A stretch of 64,000 nucleotides of DNA from Physcia stellaris. Lineage: Eukaryota; Ascomycota; Lecanoromycetes; Caliciales; Physciaceae. Where the stretch lies: NCBI GenBank assembly GCA_018902385.1, contig JABSSW010000043.1, positions 248,001 to 312,000 of the forward strand, read 5' to 3'. The translations under genes and the position numbers were made by a program. Positions 22,836 to 34,263 of this stretch are shown in pieces. Positions within the stretch are counted from its first letter, which is position 1, and every line of letters begins with the position of its first letter. The notes under the pieces are model-generated. The model worked only from the letters and a program-made list of their open reading frames with translations, was not told the origin of the DNA and searched no databases.

Positions 22836-25726
22836 TCATCCGCTCACCTTTTGATAGAACAACAGGTATGCGACTTTGTTATCTTTCATTGCCGGTCGTC
22901 CAACAGGCGTCATCTTACCAGACGCAGTTGAAGACGTCGCACTGCCATTGTGGACCCCTGACCACTTCTTAGTCGCAGGCGCCGTTCCATTAACTTGATT
23001 CCACTCCTGTTCAGACTGTGGATTCTCCTCATCCTCCAGCTGATCGTACACGTTTCCTTTTGTCGTTGAACCGTTCTTGTGCTGTTCAAGAGCTGCTGCC
23101 AAAATTTTGGGATCTTCTTCACTGCCCCCTTCAGCAACATCTTCGCTACGGATGCGGCGAATGATAGTATCATCTAGCCGGATCCATTCACGACCATCCT
23201 GTCGGCGGACGTCCACCGTGTAGTGACCTCCACTGGCATTTTTCCCGTGATGGTAAACTACGCCAATGAGACGGTACTTTGGGAGAGCACCGTGAGCTAG
23301 TAGACCTGCTCGCTTATGCTGTGGAAAGACTTCCTTGGGAATCTCAAGGTCCAGAGGGTAGCCGACTTTCTTCCATATCTTTTGGGTGCCTCCCGTGTTA
23401 TCGTACTGAAATCGTTTTAAGTGGAGGATGAGGACTTGTGGGAGGGTTTCGATGGTGACTTGCTTGGTGGCGTTGCTACCAGGACCTCTGGGCGAGTTGA
23501 ATTCACCATGTAACGTCTCTGAGCGAGTTAGTCCTTTCAATGCATCAATGATATTGTGAACACTTGGAGATCCAATGTCCAGCTGGAGCGGCTGATAAGG
23601 CTCGAGAGTGACCGAGTTCTTCATTCCAGGCACGCGTAATTCGGATCGGAGTTTGCCGCCAAAGATCTTGGTAACGGGAGACTCAGAAGCGATAACGCCA
23701 GAAGACCGAGTAATGGAAGCCTTCTGCTTTCTACCCACCTCAAGCCACTCTTCGTCTGCTGCATGTCCTGGAGCCTCATTTGATGGGTTTCCAATGCCGT
23801 TGGTAGGGGTTGAGGCTCCAGAAGACGATGCCTGATATCCTTGAGATCTTATGCTCCGACTACATTCATCATGCATTTCTTCTAGAACGAAACCCAAGAA
23901 CTCCTCTGCATCTTGTTGGTGACCTCTCTAAGTCGCAGATTAGCAAAGGCCAATTCAAATAGATTGATCGACTTACTCTCATGGAGGAGAACCGCGGCAA
24001 ATGCCGAATCACTTGATAAACGAACTCCGGAATAAAAGCTTCGCCATACTGTTCGAGCTCGCCATCTTTCAAGCGCATCCTGAGTTGTTCGACAGATACA
24101 GCAGAGTCAATGATAGGAAATTCACGCATAAACATGATCCTGTAGAAATCCTGACGTTAGCTAACTCCTAGAACAAATCTCCGAGGCGGAACCAGGCCTC
24201 GACATCATGACCATGTGTAGACTTACATAGCATCCATCAATGGGGTATCACTTCTGAAACTATGGGCGGCTCGTTTCCCAATATAGTCAAGAAAATTATA
24301 GAAAGGAAGGCAAAAAACAAGGACTTGCAAAATCTATCGCCCAATATTAGCTTGGCCAGGAGTCGCGGAAAGGTGAGCTTACGGAATTCATATAACACAT
24401 ATTACCAGTATTCACGAGACCTCGGGGTTCTAGGAAACAGATCTTGCTACTATCTCTAATGCTTTCCACACTGTATGAGCTTAATGTATCAGCCAAAGAT
24501 CCTGTCTTAGAAGGAAGAATGCCATTTGGCTGAGGAGAAGGCGTTCCATTAGGTGCTGCAGAATCTGGTTTCGAGGGAGCCGTCGTCCTGACCAGGTCAG
24601 CCCACGACTTGGGGGTAGCTTTCGCCGCAGAAATAGAGGAGTCATTCTGCTCAGAGGGTATAGATCCCTCGTCCTTGTTTTGAGCTGCGACACCCACGGC
24701 ATTTGCGAGGTGATCTGCATTTGATGGCAGCTCCTCGATGGGTTTCGAAACCTCCGAGGCAGAGCTTACAGGGGCTTGCTTGGTTGGCCTAGAAGGCAAA
24801 GAAATGTGGGGAATTGCAGGAATAATAGGTACTATCGAGGGATTCGAGCGATGGGAAGGTTTCGGCACTTGGCTTGTTTGTGGTCGTGGCGGTGCTGGCA
24901 CGGTTGCTGAAGAAGGTGTCGTTGGCTGAGTTGAGTCGGTCTCCGAAGGATCATGGGAGGTCACTGGGGTTTCAGAGGTCGAAGGTTCGGGTGCCGGTGC
25001 CGGTGTTGACTGAGGAGGCGGTGTTGTTTCCTGAGGCGGATTATGTAGGTCTGTGACAGGATCCTGCGGATGTATTTCGGTATTTTCTCGCGGTGTTTCG
25101 GGCTCGGGCAGCAAATTGTCACGGGAAGGAAGCTCTACGGGAATATTCGCTGACTGAGGAGCAGGCTTTTTGCGTTTCCTTTTAGGCCCTCGTGATGGCA
25201 ATGCGCCTTCTGAAAATGAATACCATGGTAACTAGAAAACTTAGTACGACGAGCATAATGGAATTGAAGAAATCCTTAGACTCACGGGAGGATAGTATGG
25301 CATTCTTCGGCTAAGGGGTTCCGGGGGTGTTTGGGGAGTCTGTGGTCGAGGCGCGTTTGCTAGTGTAGGCGGAGGGACATGGAGGGAAGCATTCGAAGAA
25401 GCTGGTGAAAGCAGATCGCGGCGAGAGTGCATAGAGGAAGTGTGCTGCGGAGGATGAGGTCGAGGTTGCATTGACGGTTGATTGTTGGAATAAGGAGAGG
25501 TGACCATGGGAGGGTAATGCGGATAAGGTCTGGGCATGGGCATGGTCATATGCTGATATGCTGGCGAAGGATACCATTGCGGATGTTGTTGTGGGTAGTG
25601 CTGGGGAGGAGGGTAGGGTTGTTGGTAGCCGTGATAGTATTGAGGATGATGCGATTGAGGAGGAGGATGGTACATCTCATGTTGTCTTCGTCCATTCTGA
25701 AGTGGAATGGCCGGTAGTGTGTTCAT
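22836..25726 (-). CDS. UBP3: Ubiquitin carboxyl-terminal hydrolase, Ubp3/USP10 type
   Basis: Cysteine deubiquitinase of the USP family. Yeast Ubp3 acts with Bre5 in vesicle traffic and ribophagy. Exons on the minus strand are 25726-25286, 25231-24383, 24333-24227, 24139-23977 and 23927-22836, with phases closing to 883 aa. The N-terminus is Pro/Tyr/His-rich and disordered. The catalytic Cys box is GLVNTGNMCYMNS/ILQVLVFC, which spans intron 2. QQDAEEFLG follows intron 4. The His box is YHHGKNASGGHYTVDV, then WIRLDDT. Introns are 49-87 bp. A last GTGAGC after FYQK could splice to an alternative end, so the final residues are uncertain. Start is the ATG at 25,724-25,726. Confidence 0.9.
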
Positions 25727-26333
25727 CACGCTGGGGAAGCGTGGCCGGCTTTGGTGCCCCAGGCGGGCAGTCGCGAGGTTTTGACGAATCCGATATTCTG
25801 AAAGACTCCTCGGTCACTGATGAAGTAAAGAATATGGTTCTGAAATTCGGTTAGCCTCGTCTTGGGAGCAGGTGTAGGATGGTGGTGTACTCAGAAAGCG
25901 AACAAGGTAATAATTTCAAAGCGAACTGTCTCTCCACAACAGATACAACCAATAGGATGGCTCACTTTGTGTACTCTAGGCTTACAAGGAGTCTCGTGCA
26001 GAAACAGGCGGGACAAGAGAGGTGCGAAAAGGTTCTGGGTACAATGCGATTGCGAGGCGCTGAAGAAGTAACAAAGTCTGACGTTTGGGCGCTGAGAGAT
26101 CTGAGAGATTCTCCTGTCGACCGCCCGAACGATGAATTTCCCAAATCCCCATCACGTGATCCCGGACGCTTATGTACAATGACTCCTCCCCTCACTCCCA
26201 GCCAACCTTCTGCACTCTCTCAGTTCAACCCCTCGGGGTGACTCGCCAACCGATTGCTTCATCTTGGGCATAGCGAGTCTTGAGGCTGGGTTGGCCTACT
26301 ATCATAAGTCAGACTCAATTGACGAGCTTTACA
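25727..26333. promoter_or_regulatory. Shared divergent promoter region
   Basis: A 607-bp region between the start codons of the Ubp3-like gene (-) and the RING gene (+). It carries an ATCACGTGAT palindrome at 26,151-26,160. No gene is seen inside. Confidence 0.5.
26151..26160. promoter_or_regulatory. ATCACGTGAT palindrome (E-box)
   Basis: Perfect 10-bp palindrome containing TCACGTGA, about 175 bp upstream of the RNF10-like ATG and 425 bp upstream of the Ubp3-like ATG. Confidence 0.42.
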
Positions 26334-28718
26334 ATGTCTAATTCGGTTCCTTCGTTGGCCACCTCAAAGACATCGAACCCACCTTCTCAGACACCTTCAC
26401 CTTCGCAGTCCCAGTCCGGGTCTTTCATCGGCTTCGATAATCATCCACAACGCCGCAGTGGTGGATCCGGTAGCTTCGGGGCTGGATCCACTACTCGTAA
26501 TATCGCCTCGACATCCCGGAACAACCAGTCGCTTCGAAAGCCACATAAAGGCCAAAGACGCCCAAGGCTCGCGGATGAGGATGCTTTTGCTGAGTCCGTA
26601 GGTGTTCTATCGTGGGGTGGCGTCAGAAGAGTGGAAGATGGCTAATCATGCTGCATACGCAGGCGGCCATGCAATCTACAAGTAGTCGAAAAGGCCGGAC
26701 CTCTATCACACATCTCATGAACTTCACGTTACCCCCTAGACCTCAGAATCATCATCATCAGTCTCACTTTGGACGGAATACAAGGAGAAACCCAACATGG
26801 GGCCTTGGTTCGGGATACCATGCTGCGGACAAAGCTAGGTAAGTCATGATGGTCATTTGTTGACTTGTCCTGTGCTGAACCAGAAAGGTATATACACGCC
26901 AATTACCGCTTCGTCGTTGATCCACGAGGCGAGTACCGTGCACAGGCTATCGATGCGGATGTCCATCTAGATTGGAACAGTGTACTACAAATCCTAGCCT
27001 CTGCACAGTCACAACTTTCCAGTTGTCCCATATGTCTATCAACGCCGGTCGCACCTCGTATGGCTAAGTGCGGGCATATCTTCTGTCTTCCCTGCCTCAT
27101 TCGATACATGCACTCTACTGACGAAATGGCTCCCATACCTGAAAAAAGAGCAAGATCGAAGAAGTGCCCGATATGCTGGGACAGTGTGTACATATCCGAG
27201 ACACGGCCCGTCCGCTGGTTCACAGGTCAAGAGGGTGAAGCACCTCGCGAGGGCGGCGATGTTGTGCTGAGATTGATCTCTCGCAGGCCTGGGAGTACAC
27301 TTGCACTTCCTAGAGATGACGCAGAATCGTCTGATGCTCTGGAAGATGTTCCATGGTATTTCGCCGCCGAGGTGGCAGACTATGCTCGGATTATGAAAGG
27401 GACGGAAGAATACATGGTAGAGCAATATGATCGCGAAATTGTCGAAATCCAGGTACAAGAGAAAGAAGACGAGCTTATGTTTGGTGATGAGACTCAATGG
27501 GCTAAAAAAGCGATCTCGGCAATCAATGAGACCAAAGAAAAACTCAAAGGGATCGGAAATCCTCCGATTGTGCCGAAGCAGTCTTTGGATAAAAAACCGA
27601 AGCCCCCAGCTATAGAGGTCAAAGGCAATGCAGAGGAATCTCCAGATTTCTACATGGTTCAACACTCTGCGAAGTCGGGGCAATCATTACCACATGGATT
27701 TGAGACATCCAATAGGAATTCGACACCTTCTCCGTCTGACAATCGAGACCAACCACAAATGCTGTTCACGAAAGTACCTGATACTGATCAAGGGCAACAC
27801 GACAGCCCAAGCCGAGTGACGAACATAGTCCAAAGCCAGCAGTCCAGGAGCAATGCACCACAGAACACCACCCACGAATCTCCTTTTTACTTTTACGAGG
27901 CACTTCTTCATTATTACCTTTCACCTCTAGATATCCGGATTCTCAAAGCTGCCTTTGGCGAATTCTCTTCGTTTCCTACCACCATCCTACCCAGAGTTGA
28001 GCGGGTCTCGACAGGGCATATAGTAGACGACGATTTAAGGAAACGAGCTAAATACCTCGCACATCTTCCACATGGATGTGAAGTGGCATTTTTGGAGTGT
28101 AATTGGACGGATGTGGTTGTTCCGGAGGTACTTGAAGGCTTTTCAAGCGAGATCGAGCGTCGACGAAAGAAGAACCGAGAAAAGGAGGTACGTGAAGAGA
28201 AGGAACGTGCCAGAGCGGAGAAAGACGAGGACGAGAAGCGATGGGCAAATGCACGGCGAAGGAAGCCGAGTACATCGAGCGAGGCGGTCTCCTCTACTCT
28301 GTTCCAGTCCTTGGCCTCGGTTGAAGAGAATTTCGAAGCTTCCTCCTGGGAAGGCCCAGGTACAGCATCGGCATCGCCGCCATGGTCATCGACTCGCCAG
28401 CACCAAGGGTCCTCGTTTGCTTCGTTGGCGTCCCCATCGACCAGCCCGGTGGCTGCCAGGACTGTATGGGGAACAACCGCAATCGCGCCTGCGTCCCCAC
28501 CTTTGCAGGCTACGCAGACTGAGGTTGACACGTCTGAAAATGACGGATGGCTACAAGATTGGGAACGAGACCTTCTGGGAGAAGACGAATTGGTTGCTCA
28601 AGTCGAAGCACACGCTATTTCGGGCGGTAGCTCCAAAGCTGTGATGAGCTCGAATGTCAAGAAGAAGAAGAACAAGAAGATCACATTGATGACTACAAAT
28701 GCGAGGAGAGGCGCATAA
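26334..28718 (+). CDS. RING-finger protein, RNF10/Mag2-like E3 ligase
   Basis: Likely ubiquitin ligase of the RNF10 family. In animals and yeast (Mag2) these ligate ubiquitin to small-subunit ribosomal proteins. Exons are 26334-26597, 26663-26838 and 26888-28718, in phase, 756 aa. The N-terminus is Ser-rich. The block THLMNFTLPPRP, then YIHANYRFVVDP, is followed by a C3HC4 RING (CPICLSTP, KCGHIFCLPCL, KCPICWDSV). The C-terminal half has a Lys/Arg/Glu coiled coil (ERRRKKNREKEVREEKE) and ends in Lys-rich sequence. The second acceptor is the AAAG before GTATATAC, because the nearer CAG breaks phase. It is divergent from the Ubp3-like deubiquitinase, whose yeast relative also acts on ribosomes; that functional pairing is inference. 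Confidence 0.87.
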
Positions 28719-29426
28719 TCATTTAAACGGCGACCTATGTCACGAAGTTCTCTTGCCGGGAACAGCAGCCTCATTGGGACTGAACGAGGAGTTGATGTTT
28801 ATAGAACGAATAGAAACGATACCAGTGATTGAGACACCTTGTTGGTATCTCAATTACATGACCAACATCCAATTACTTGACCGTGCTTCTGTTCCTGATC
28901 CGCTCTTGTCGATGCTTCCAAGTGTTCCCTCGTTCCATCACTCGCCCCAGGCAAACCTGAGCACGGATAGGACCTGGACAGGTGGTAGCCCGACTTGGGA
29001 ACGGGAATCGTTCTCAAATATTCTTTCACGTGGGACCTTTTGTTGGCCCCAACTGGCTATCATGGTGTCATCTCTGTCCACGCTCATTCTGTGCCTACGA
29101 GTACCTTGCAGATTTGATGAGGGCGAGTGCCTTTTCTGCCTGACAAGACGGGAAGATGATATGTCACGTGATGTTACGGTACGCTAAAATATTTCATGAC
29201 GAGATGCCCACTCGGCCGTCAAGTCCGCAAGCGAGTTTAATGCTTTTCATGCAGAGAGCGCTAGGGGAGACAATAAATGACACAATTAATGCTGCATTTT
29301 GATTAATGTCTAATATCAGTCCCCCCTCGCTCTGCTTTAAGAGGTCATTGCAAACCAATTGACCCCATCAGATCTCGTCAGCATAAATTCCACGGATCCT
29401 AACCTTCGTGGCGCGTTGTTGACGAC
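28719..29426. other. Intergenic region upstream of ERG4-like gene
   Basis: No supportable gene. An open frame at 28,699-29,187 overlaps the end of the RING gene and shows no domain. A TCACGTGA palindrome lies at 29,164-29,171. Confidence 0.5.
29164..29171. promoter_or_regulatory. TCACGTGA palindrome (E-box)
   Basis: Exact TCACGTGA about 255 bp upstream of the ERG4-like start codon. Sterol genes are often under bHLH (SREBP) control, but the binding factor here is unknown. Confidence 0.4.
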
Positions 29427-31277
29427 ATGCCGACAACACGCCTGCAGGCTGGCGAAACTCCCAAGTACGTGGCCCAGCGTCATTCTTCCTCTGCTACCTT
29501 GTTTTGTATCGCGCTCATCAACCTACAGAAAGACCGAACGTCCGGGCTTCATCGCGACGCCTCGGCGGCGCCGCAATCGCAAATCCAAAGCAAGGCAAGT
29601 GAGCAGCAGCGAATCGGACGAGCGGGAGCAGTCGCCTGACGCTCACAATACGCCAAAAGCCACCGCAAACGTCAATGGCAAACCCAATGGGCACCTCAAG
29701 ACAACGAAGGGGGTCAAAAACAGCGGAAACGCCGACATTGACGCACGCGTGGAAGAAATCGAGCGTCTTGAGTTTGGTGGACCTTGGGGTGTCGGCGCCA
29801 TAATGATAGGATTTCCATTCCTGATGTATTACATGTGGATTGGCGCAACCTACTATGACGGTCACTTTCCATTACCCGCCGAGGGAGAAAGCTTTCCTGA
29901 TTTCGCGCAGCATCTGGTGAACTTGGTGTATGAAGGCGCCTTTCCAAGCATCAAGGCATGGGCAATGTACTGGGTGTTCTTTCTGTTTGAAGCCGCCTGC
30001 TATCTCTACTTACCGGGAGTCTATGCTCACGGTAAGCCATTGAAGCATGAAGGCGGGAAGTCTTTGACCTATTATTGTTCGGGTCAATGGTCCTTCTACA
30101 CCACTATCCTTGTAATGGCTTTGCTTCACTTTACGGGTATCTTCAAGATCTACACAATTCTGGACGAATTCGGACCGCTTTTGTCTGTTGCAATACTTAG
30201 TGGCTGCATCGTTTCTGCGGTTGCCTACGCCTCTGCATTGCACCGCGGGGTCGAGCACCGAATGACTGGCTCTCACGTCTATGACTTCTTCATGGGTGCT
30301 GAGCTCAATCCTAGAATGTTCGGTATCCTAGACTTCAAGATGTTCTTCGAGGTGAGACTGCCATGGTTCATCCTACTCATGATCAGCGCAGCTACTGCTG
30401 CAAGGCAGTATGAGGCGTTTGGCTGGGTTTCTGGGGAAGTTGCTTTCCTTGTGATGGCTCACTTGTGAGTCAAATGCTCCTATCCTTGAGTCGATAGTCG
30501 GCATTGCTGATCTACGCAGTCTCTATGCAAATGCCTGCGCGAAAGGTGAAGAGATGATTGTGACAACTTGGTATGTACCCCAGGTAGTGATCATTGGCAG
30601 ACGCTGACCACTCTTGAAGGGACATGTACTACGAGAAATGGGGCTTCATGCTTATTTTCTGGAACTTGGCAGGCGTCCCGCTTTCATATTGTCATTGCTC
30701 ACTCTATCTGGCAAACCATGCTCCATCCGTCTATAAGTGGAATCGCTGGGCTTTGGTCTTGTTGTACATCAGCTATCTGTTTGTGTACTGGGTCTGGGAT
30801 ACCGCCAACAGTCAAAAGAACCGCTTCCGGCAAGCGGAAAGAGGCACACTTCAAGATCGAACAGCGTTTCCGCAGCTGCCGTGGAAAGAAGTAGCGAACC
30901 CCAACGTCATCAAAACGGAAACAGGAGATTCGATCTTGGTGGACGGCTGGTGTAGGTCACAACTGCTTCACAGCATTCTGGTTCTCGCTAACGAGGGTAG
31001 TCGCTCACGCCCGGAAAATTCATTACACCGCGGACCTCTTCTTTGCCCTGACCTGGGGTTTCATCACGGGGTTCAATAGCCCGTTCCCATGGTTTTATCC
31101 CGTTTTCTTTACATGTATGATTAGCCATCGTGCGTGGCGCGACACCCAAAAATGCAGAGCGAGGTATGGCAAGGCGTGGGAAGAGTACGAGAGAAGGGTC
31201 CCGTACCTGTTTATTCCAGTAAGTATGATTCCGTGAATGCAGCACACATGCTAATTAGATGCCAGTATCTAATTTAA
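29427..31277 (+). CDS. ERG4: C-24(28) sterol reductase (ERG4)
   Basis: Catalyses the last step of ergosterol synthesis in the endoplasmic reticulum membrane, NADPH-dependent reduction of the C24(28) double bond. Exons are 29427-29464, 29529-30464, 30520-30570, 30620-30951, 31001-31218 and 31266-31277, closing to 528 aa. Motifs are [22 protein letters not shown] near the N-terminus, many hydrophobic membrane segments, [38 protein letters not shown], then [14 protein letters not shown]-like C-terminus. The last exon is only 12 nt (four codons including stop). Five introns of 47-64 bp. The N-terminal 90 residues are basic and low-complexity, as in other filamentous fungi. Family identity is clear. 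Confidence 0.92.
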
Positions 31278-31766
31278 GTACATAGATACCCGGCGGCTAC
31301 GCGTTGCTCGATTCTACATTTGGGCGGATAGCTGTTCTACTTTTCCAAAAGTATCACACGGCCTGGAAAAATAACGATGAGCAGACCTAATATGTTTTTA
31401 AAAAAATAAAAAACGCCAAGCATTCGCAAGCGTTTTCCAATCAAGCAAACTTGTTGATTGGCTTTAATTCCACCACACTTTTCCTCTAAATCTTCCGGTG
31501 TCTTTTCTAAACCAGTGAAAGAGAGGTGTAACGCGATATTGATCGATAAGAGTCTGGTGATTACTATTCTAGCTAGGATACACGGAGTCGGTCATCCGAT
31601 CTTTTACACATCATCCCAGGTCTCCTCTTGTACCTAGTTGAAGCCGAGCATATTTATTAATGCCGTCAATCCTCATCTCAACAGGAGATTTGATCTGAAA
31701 CCGCCTCTCACCGCTACAAGACCCATTCCCTGAAGTGTTTTCCCTGGGCTATCTCAACGCTTCACA
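31278..31766. other. Intergenic region
   Basis: AT-rich 3' region of ERG4 and the probable promoter of the next ORF. No gene is seen. Confidence 0.5.
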
Positions 31767-32444
31767 ATGACGAACACCATGCCTCAGGTCCTACTCCTCC
31801 AGCCTAAGACTGGAATGCAGGCAGAAATGCTGCAGGACTTGTACGGTCCTCTGTTCACAAAGATCCAACAACGATTCCGCACCACGGACTTCGATTTCAC
31901 AAACTCCGGCAATTTGTTCGCAGGTGGTAAACCATCCTTAGTCCTCGCAGTCGACGGCCTTCTCAGCCGCAAGCGCTACGATGGCCTGGTACAACAGCTT
32001 GCACAATACACGCTGGACGGCGGGACCGTTATCTGCTGCTGTCTATTCAGCAGTTTCTGCAGGCCCCGCGATATGGAGAATTTGTTCACCAGGTTTGGCT
32101 TTCAGTGGAAGTCGGGCGATTATCACCGCACGACCTTCGCATTGAACAAGGACTTCCGAGCCCTGTTTGGGGATCAGCTTCACTCCACCCTGGAATCTTC
32201 GTACTGTATGAAGGCGCTGCATGTCAAGCACGTGCCGTACAAGGCGAGGATCTATTCGCCGACTCAGGAGTCCAGAACGCAGTCCCATGTCTTTCCTGCG
32301 GGCCATGTCGACAAAGCGCAATCTCCCGCTGTGTTGACTAGATGCGGGAAAGGTTGGTTTGGATACCTTGGGGATGTGAACAATGAGGAAGGATCGCAGG
32401 CTCTGCTGATGGCCATGATTGGTGCTATTCACTTGTTCATCTAG
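31767..32444 (+). CDS. Unknown conserved-looking protein, in frame with a following MYND ORF
   Basis: A 225-aa open frame from an ATG with good codon use. Visible segments are LFAGGKPSLVLAVDGLLSRK, LDGGTVICCCLFSSFCRP and GKGWFGYLGDVNNEEGS. The pattern (a strand-loop with GG, then a GD motif near the end) suggests a folded alpha/beta domain, but I do not recognise the family. It ends at TAG 32,442-32,444. The next ORF continues in the same frame after one codon. The two may be separate genes or one interrupted gene. Confidence 0.6.
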   Translation: MTNTMPQVLLLQPKTGMQAEMLQDLYGPLFTKIQQRFRTTDFDFTNSGNLFAGGKPSLVLAVDGLLSRKRYDGLVQQLAQYTLDGGTVICCCLFSSFCRPRDMENLFTRFGFQWKSGDYHRTTFALNKDFRALFGDQLHSTLESSYCMKALHVKHVPYKARIYSPTQESRTQSHVFPAGHVDKAQSPAVLTRCGKGWFGYLGDVNNEEGSQALLMAMIGAIHLFI

Positions 32445-32447
32445 CAT

Positions 32448-32765
32448 ATGACAGGTCAGTTTGCTGATGATGGTGCAGAAGTAATCTCAAATATGCCTAC
32501 GCATTCTCAAGTCCCGCCGAACACATCCGAAGTGCAGACTCCGGAAATCCTCCCCTCAAATCCGGGCTGCTTTGTATGCGGCAAGCTTGAGCCAGTCAAG
32601 AAATGCGGGAAGTGCCGCAAGGTACAGTACTGCTCACCGGAGTGTCAGAAGGCAGATTGGAAAATGCATAAGGAGATTTGCAACAAAAAGACAAACATTT
32701 CGGAGGAAGAAGGGGACGAGGAAGAAGAAGATGAGGATGATGAAGATAGTGAATATGATTACTAG
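32448..32765 (+). CDS. Small MYND zinc-finger protein
   Basis: A 105-aa frame containing a complete MYND finger: CFVCGKLEPVKKCGKCRK, then VQYCSPECQKADWKMHKEIC, with the expected C-x2-C, C-x2-C, C-x3-C and H-x3-C spacing. The finger mediates protein-protein contacts. The tail is a run of Asp/Glu ending EYDY. The ATG lies one codon after the in-frame TAG of the preceding ORF, with no intergenic space for its own promoter, so a joint transcript is likely. Confidence 0.72.
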   Translation: MTGQFADDGAEVISNMPTHSQVPPNTSEVQTPEILPSNPGCFVCGKLEPVKKCGKCRKVQYCSPECQKADWKMHKEICNKKTNISEEEGDEEEEDEDDEDSEYDY

Positions 32766-33903
32766 TCCGAAGAGGCTGTATGACTCGTAGGCCAGTGCAT
32801 AGAAAGCATAGGACCAGCGGATTTTCTTAACGTCAACGTAAGGCAGACACATTAATACTCTTTAATCCCCTTTGTAGGCTGACGTTTTAGTAACCAAATG
32901 CGTAGTATTCCGAATATCTCGTGTGGAGGCTGTCAAAGTCTTAGGACGAAGGAAATCGGCCGCCCGTGGAACTACAGTAAGAATTGCTTGCATAGAATGT
33001 GAACATTTCTTATCTCATTTCTCATAATGTGATCCTATTACCGTGATTTCAGAATCTCAGATATAGAAACTATATCCCATAAATCCTCCCCAGAGTCTCT
33101 CTTACCCAGATTTCCGTCCATCCACACGTCTATCAAATTCTCCGGGACATATCTCCTAAGCTAATGCATCTTGAGAGAGCGATCATTTTGGCTACTTAAC
33201 TCATCTCGCATGATCACGAAAAGAATCACAACCGCGTGACTGACGACGTTCACTGTCAGCGTGAACTATTCGCGTGACGGCTGCGTCGTCATCCCGATCG
33301 CGATCAGTCTTCTGCTACAACCTTCGAGTCTCTTTGTACATAACCAGTGACCACTCCAGCTTGATATGCTATCTCATATTTTACACATCCAACACTACAT
33401 CTATCATCTATCTCGGGGTGATGATGCCAGTACCTATCTGACTTTCAACACCTTGAAGTCATACTCACTCAGCTTCATCTTCGTCGTGATATCTCGAAAT
33501 CATGCTGAACTTCCCTTAGTAGTGAATCTCTCCTGATATCACGAGGAATCGCAAAGGGCGCTGGACACTGATTCGGGCATGGGCCAAATACTTAAACCAC
33601 CAGCCTCCCCAGCAATCTCTCCCCTCTACATGTACACATCTACACTTAGAGAGTCCTGCCCTTTCTTCTTCATTATCTACCTCCATCGTCTATACCTACC
33701 TTACTATATCAATACGTCAACACCAAGTGATTCAAATATCCCACATATCATATCTTCAATCGTGTATTCCAACTCATTGCATTGATTACACCTACTACCT
33801 CCGTCATTTGTACCTTCTGCGAACCGATCTGCCAGCGTAGTAAACACCCAGAGTCGGTCCCCCAACTGTTCGTTGAGCCGCAAGCATCAAGTCAACCCTC
33901 AAA
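32766..33903. other. Gene-poor stretch
   Basis: Short frames only, with some CT-rich tracts around 33,590-33,720 that could be a promoter for exons near 34 kb. No recognisable gene. Confidence 0.45.
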
Positions 33904-34212
33904 ATGGATGAGTCGTTTGCCGAACACTGGAAGAAATCGAATCCGCTTTCGCGTGGTGGCGGCGACTGCCGGCCTGCAAGTGAGAAATGCTGTATCCGAG
34001 CAACTCCCATTATGATGATATCGTGCTGATATTCGCAATCTAGATGATCCGGATGGTGTAGAAATTGCATGGAACGACGCATCTGAACACGGTTCTAAAG
34101 GTATGTGAGAAAATCACTGTTTTGCCGGTACTGTACTAATTATCAGAATCTAGGTGATACAAAGCTCGTAAAATCTACCCACGTGGCACAAAGTGTCGGA
34201 GAAAACTCCTGA
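33904..34212 (+). CDS. Candidate small three-exon hypothetical gene
   Basis: Starts MDESFAEHWKKSNPLSRGGG at 33,904. Exons are 33904-33979, 34044-34100 and 34154-34212, giving 63 aa in phase and ending ENS then TGA. The second intron is textbook: GTATGT donor, TACTAAT branch site and CTAG acceptor within 53 bp. The first has GTGAGA, GCTGAT and CTAG within 64 bp. No domain is recognised. It may be a small real gene or the surviving 5' end of a larger one, since open sequence continues beyond the stop in other frames. Confidence 0.42.
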
Positions 34213-34263
34213 GATAATTCCAAGCCTGTAGAAAAGATTCCCGCATATTTATTTCGAGTCCGT

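Noticed and set aside
28699-29187. 162-aa open frame after the RING gene
   Set aside because: Overlaps the RING gene's last codons in another frame, has no domain, and ends in the ERG4 promoter.
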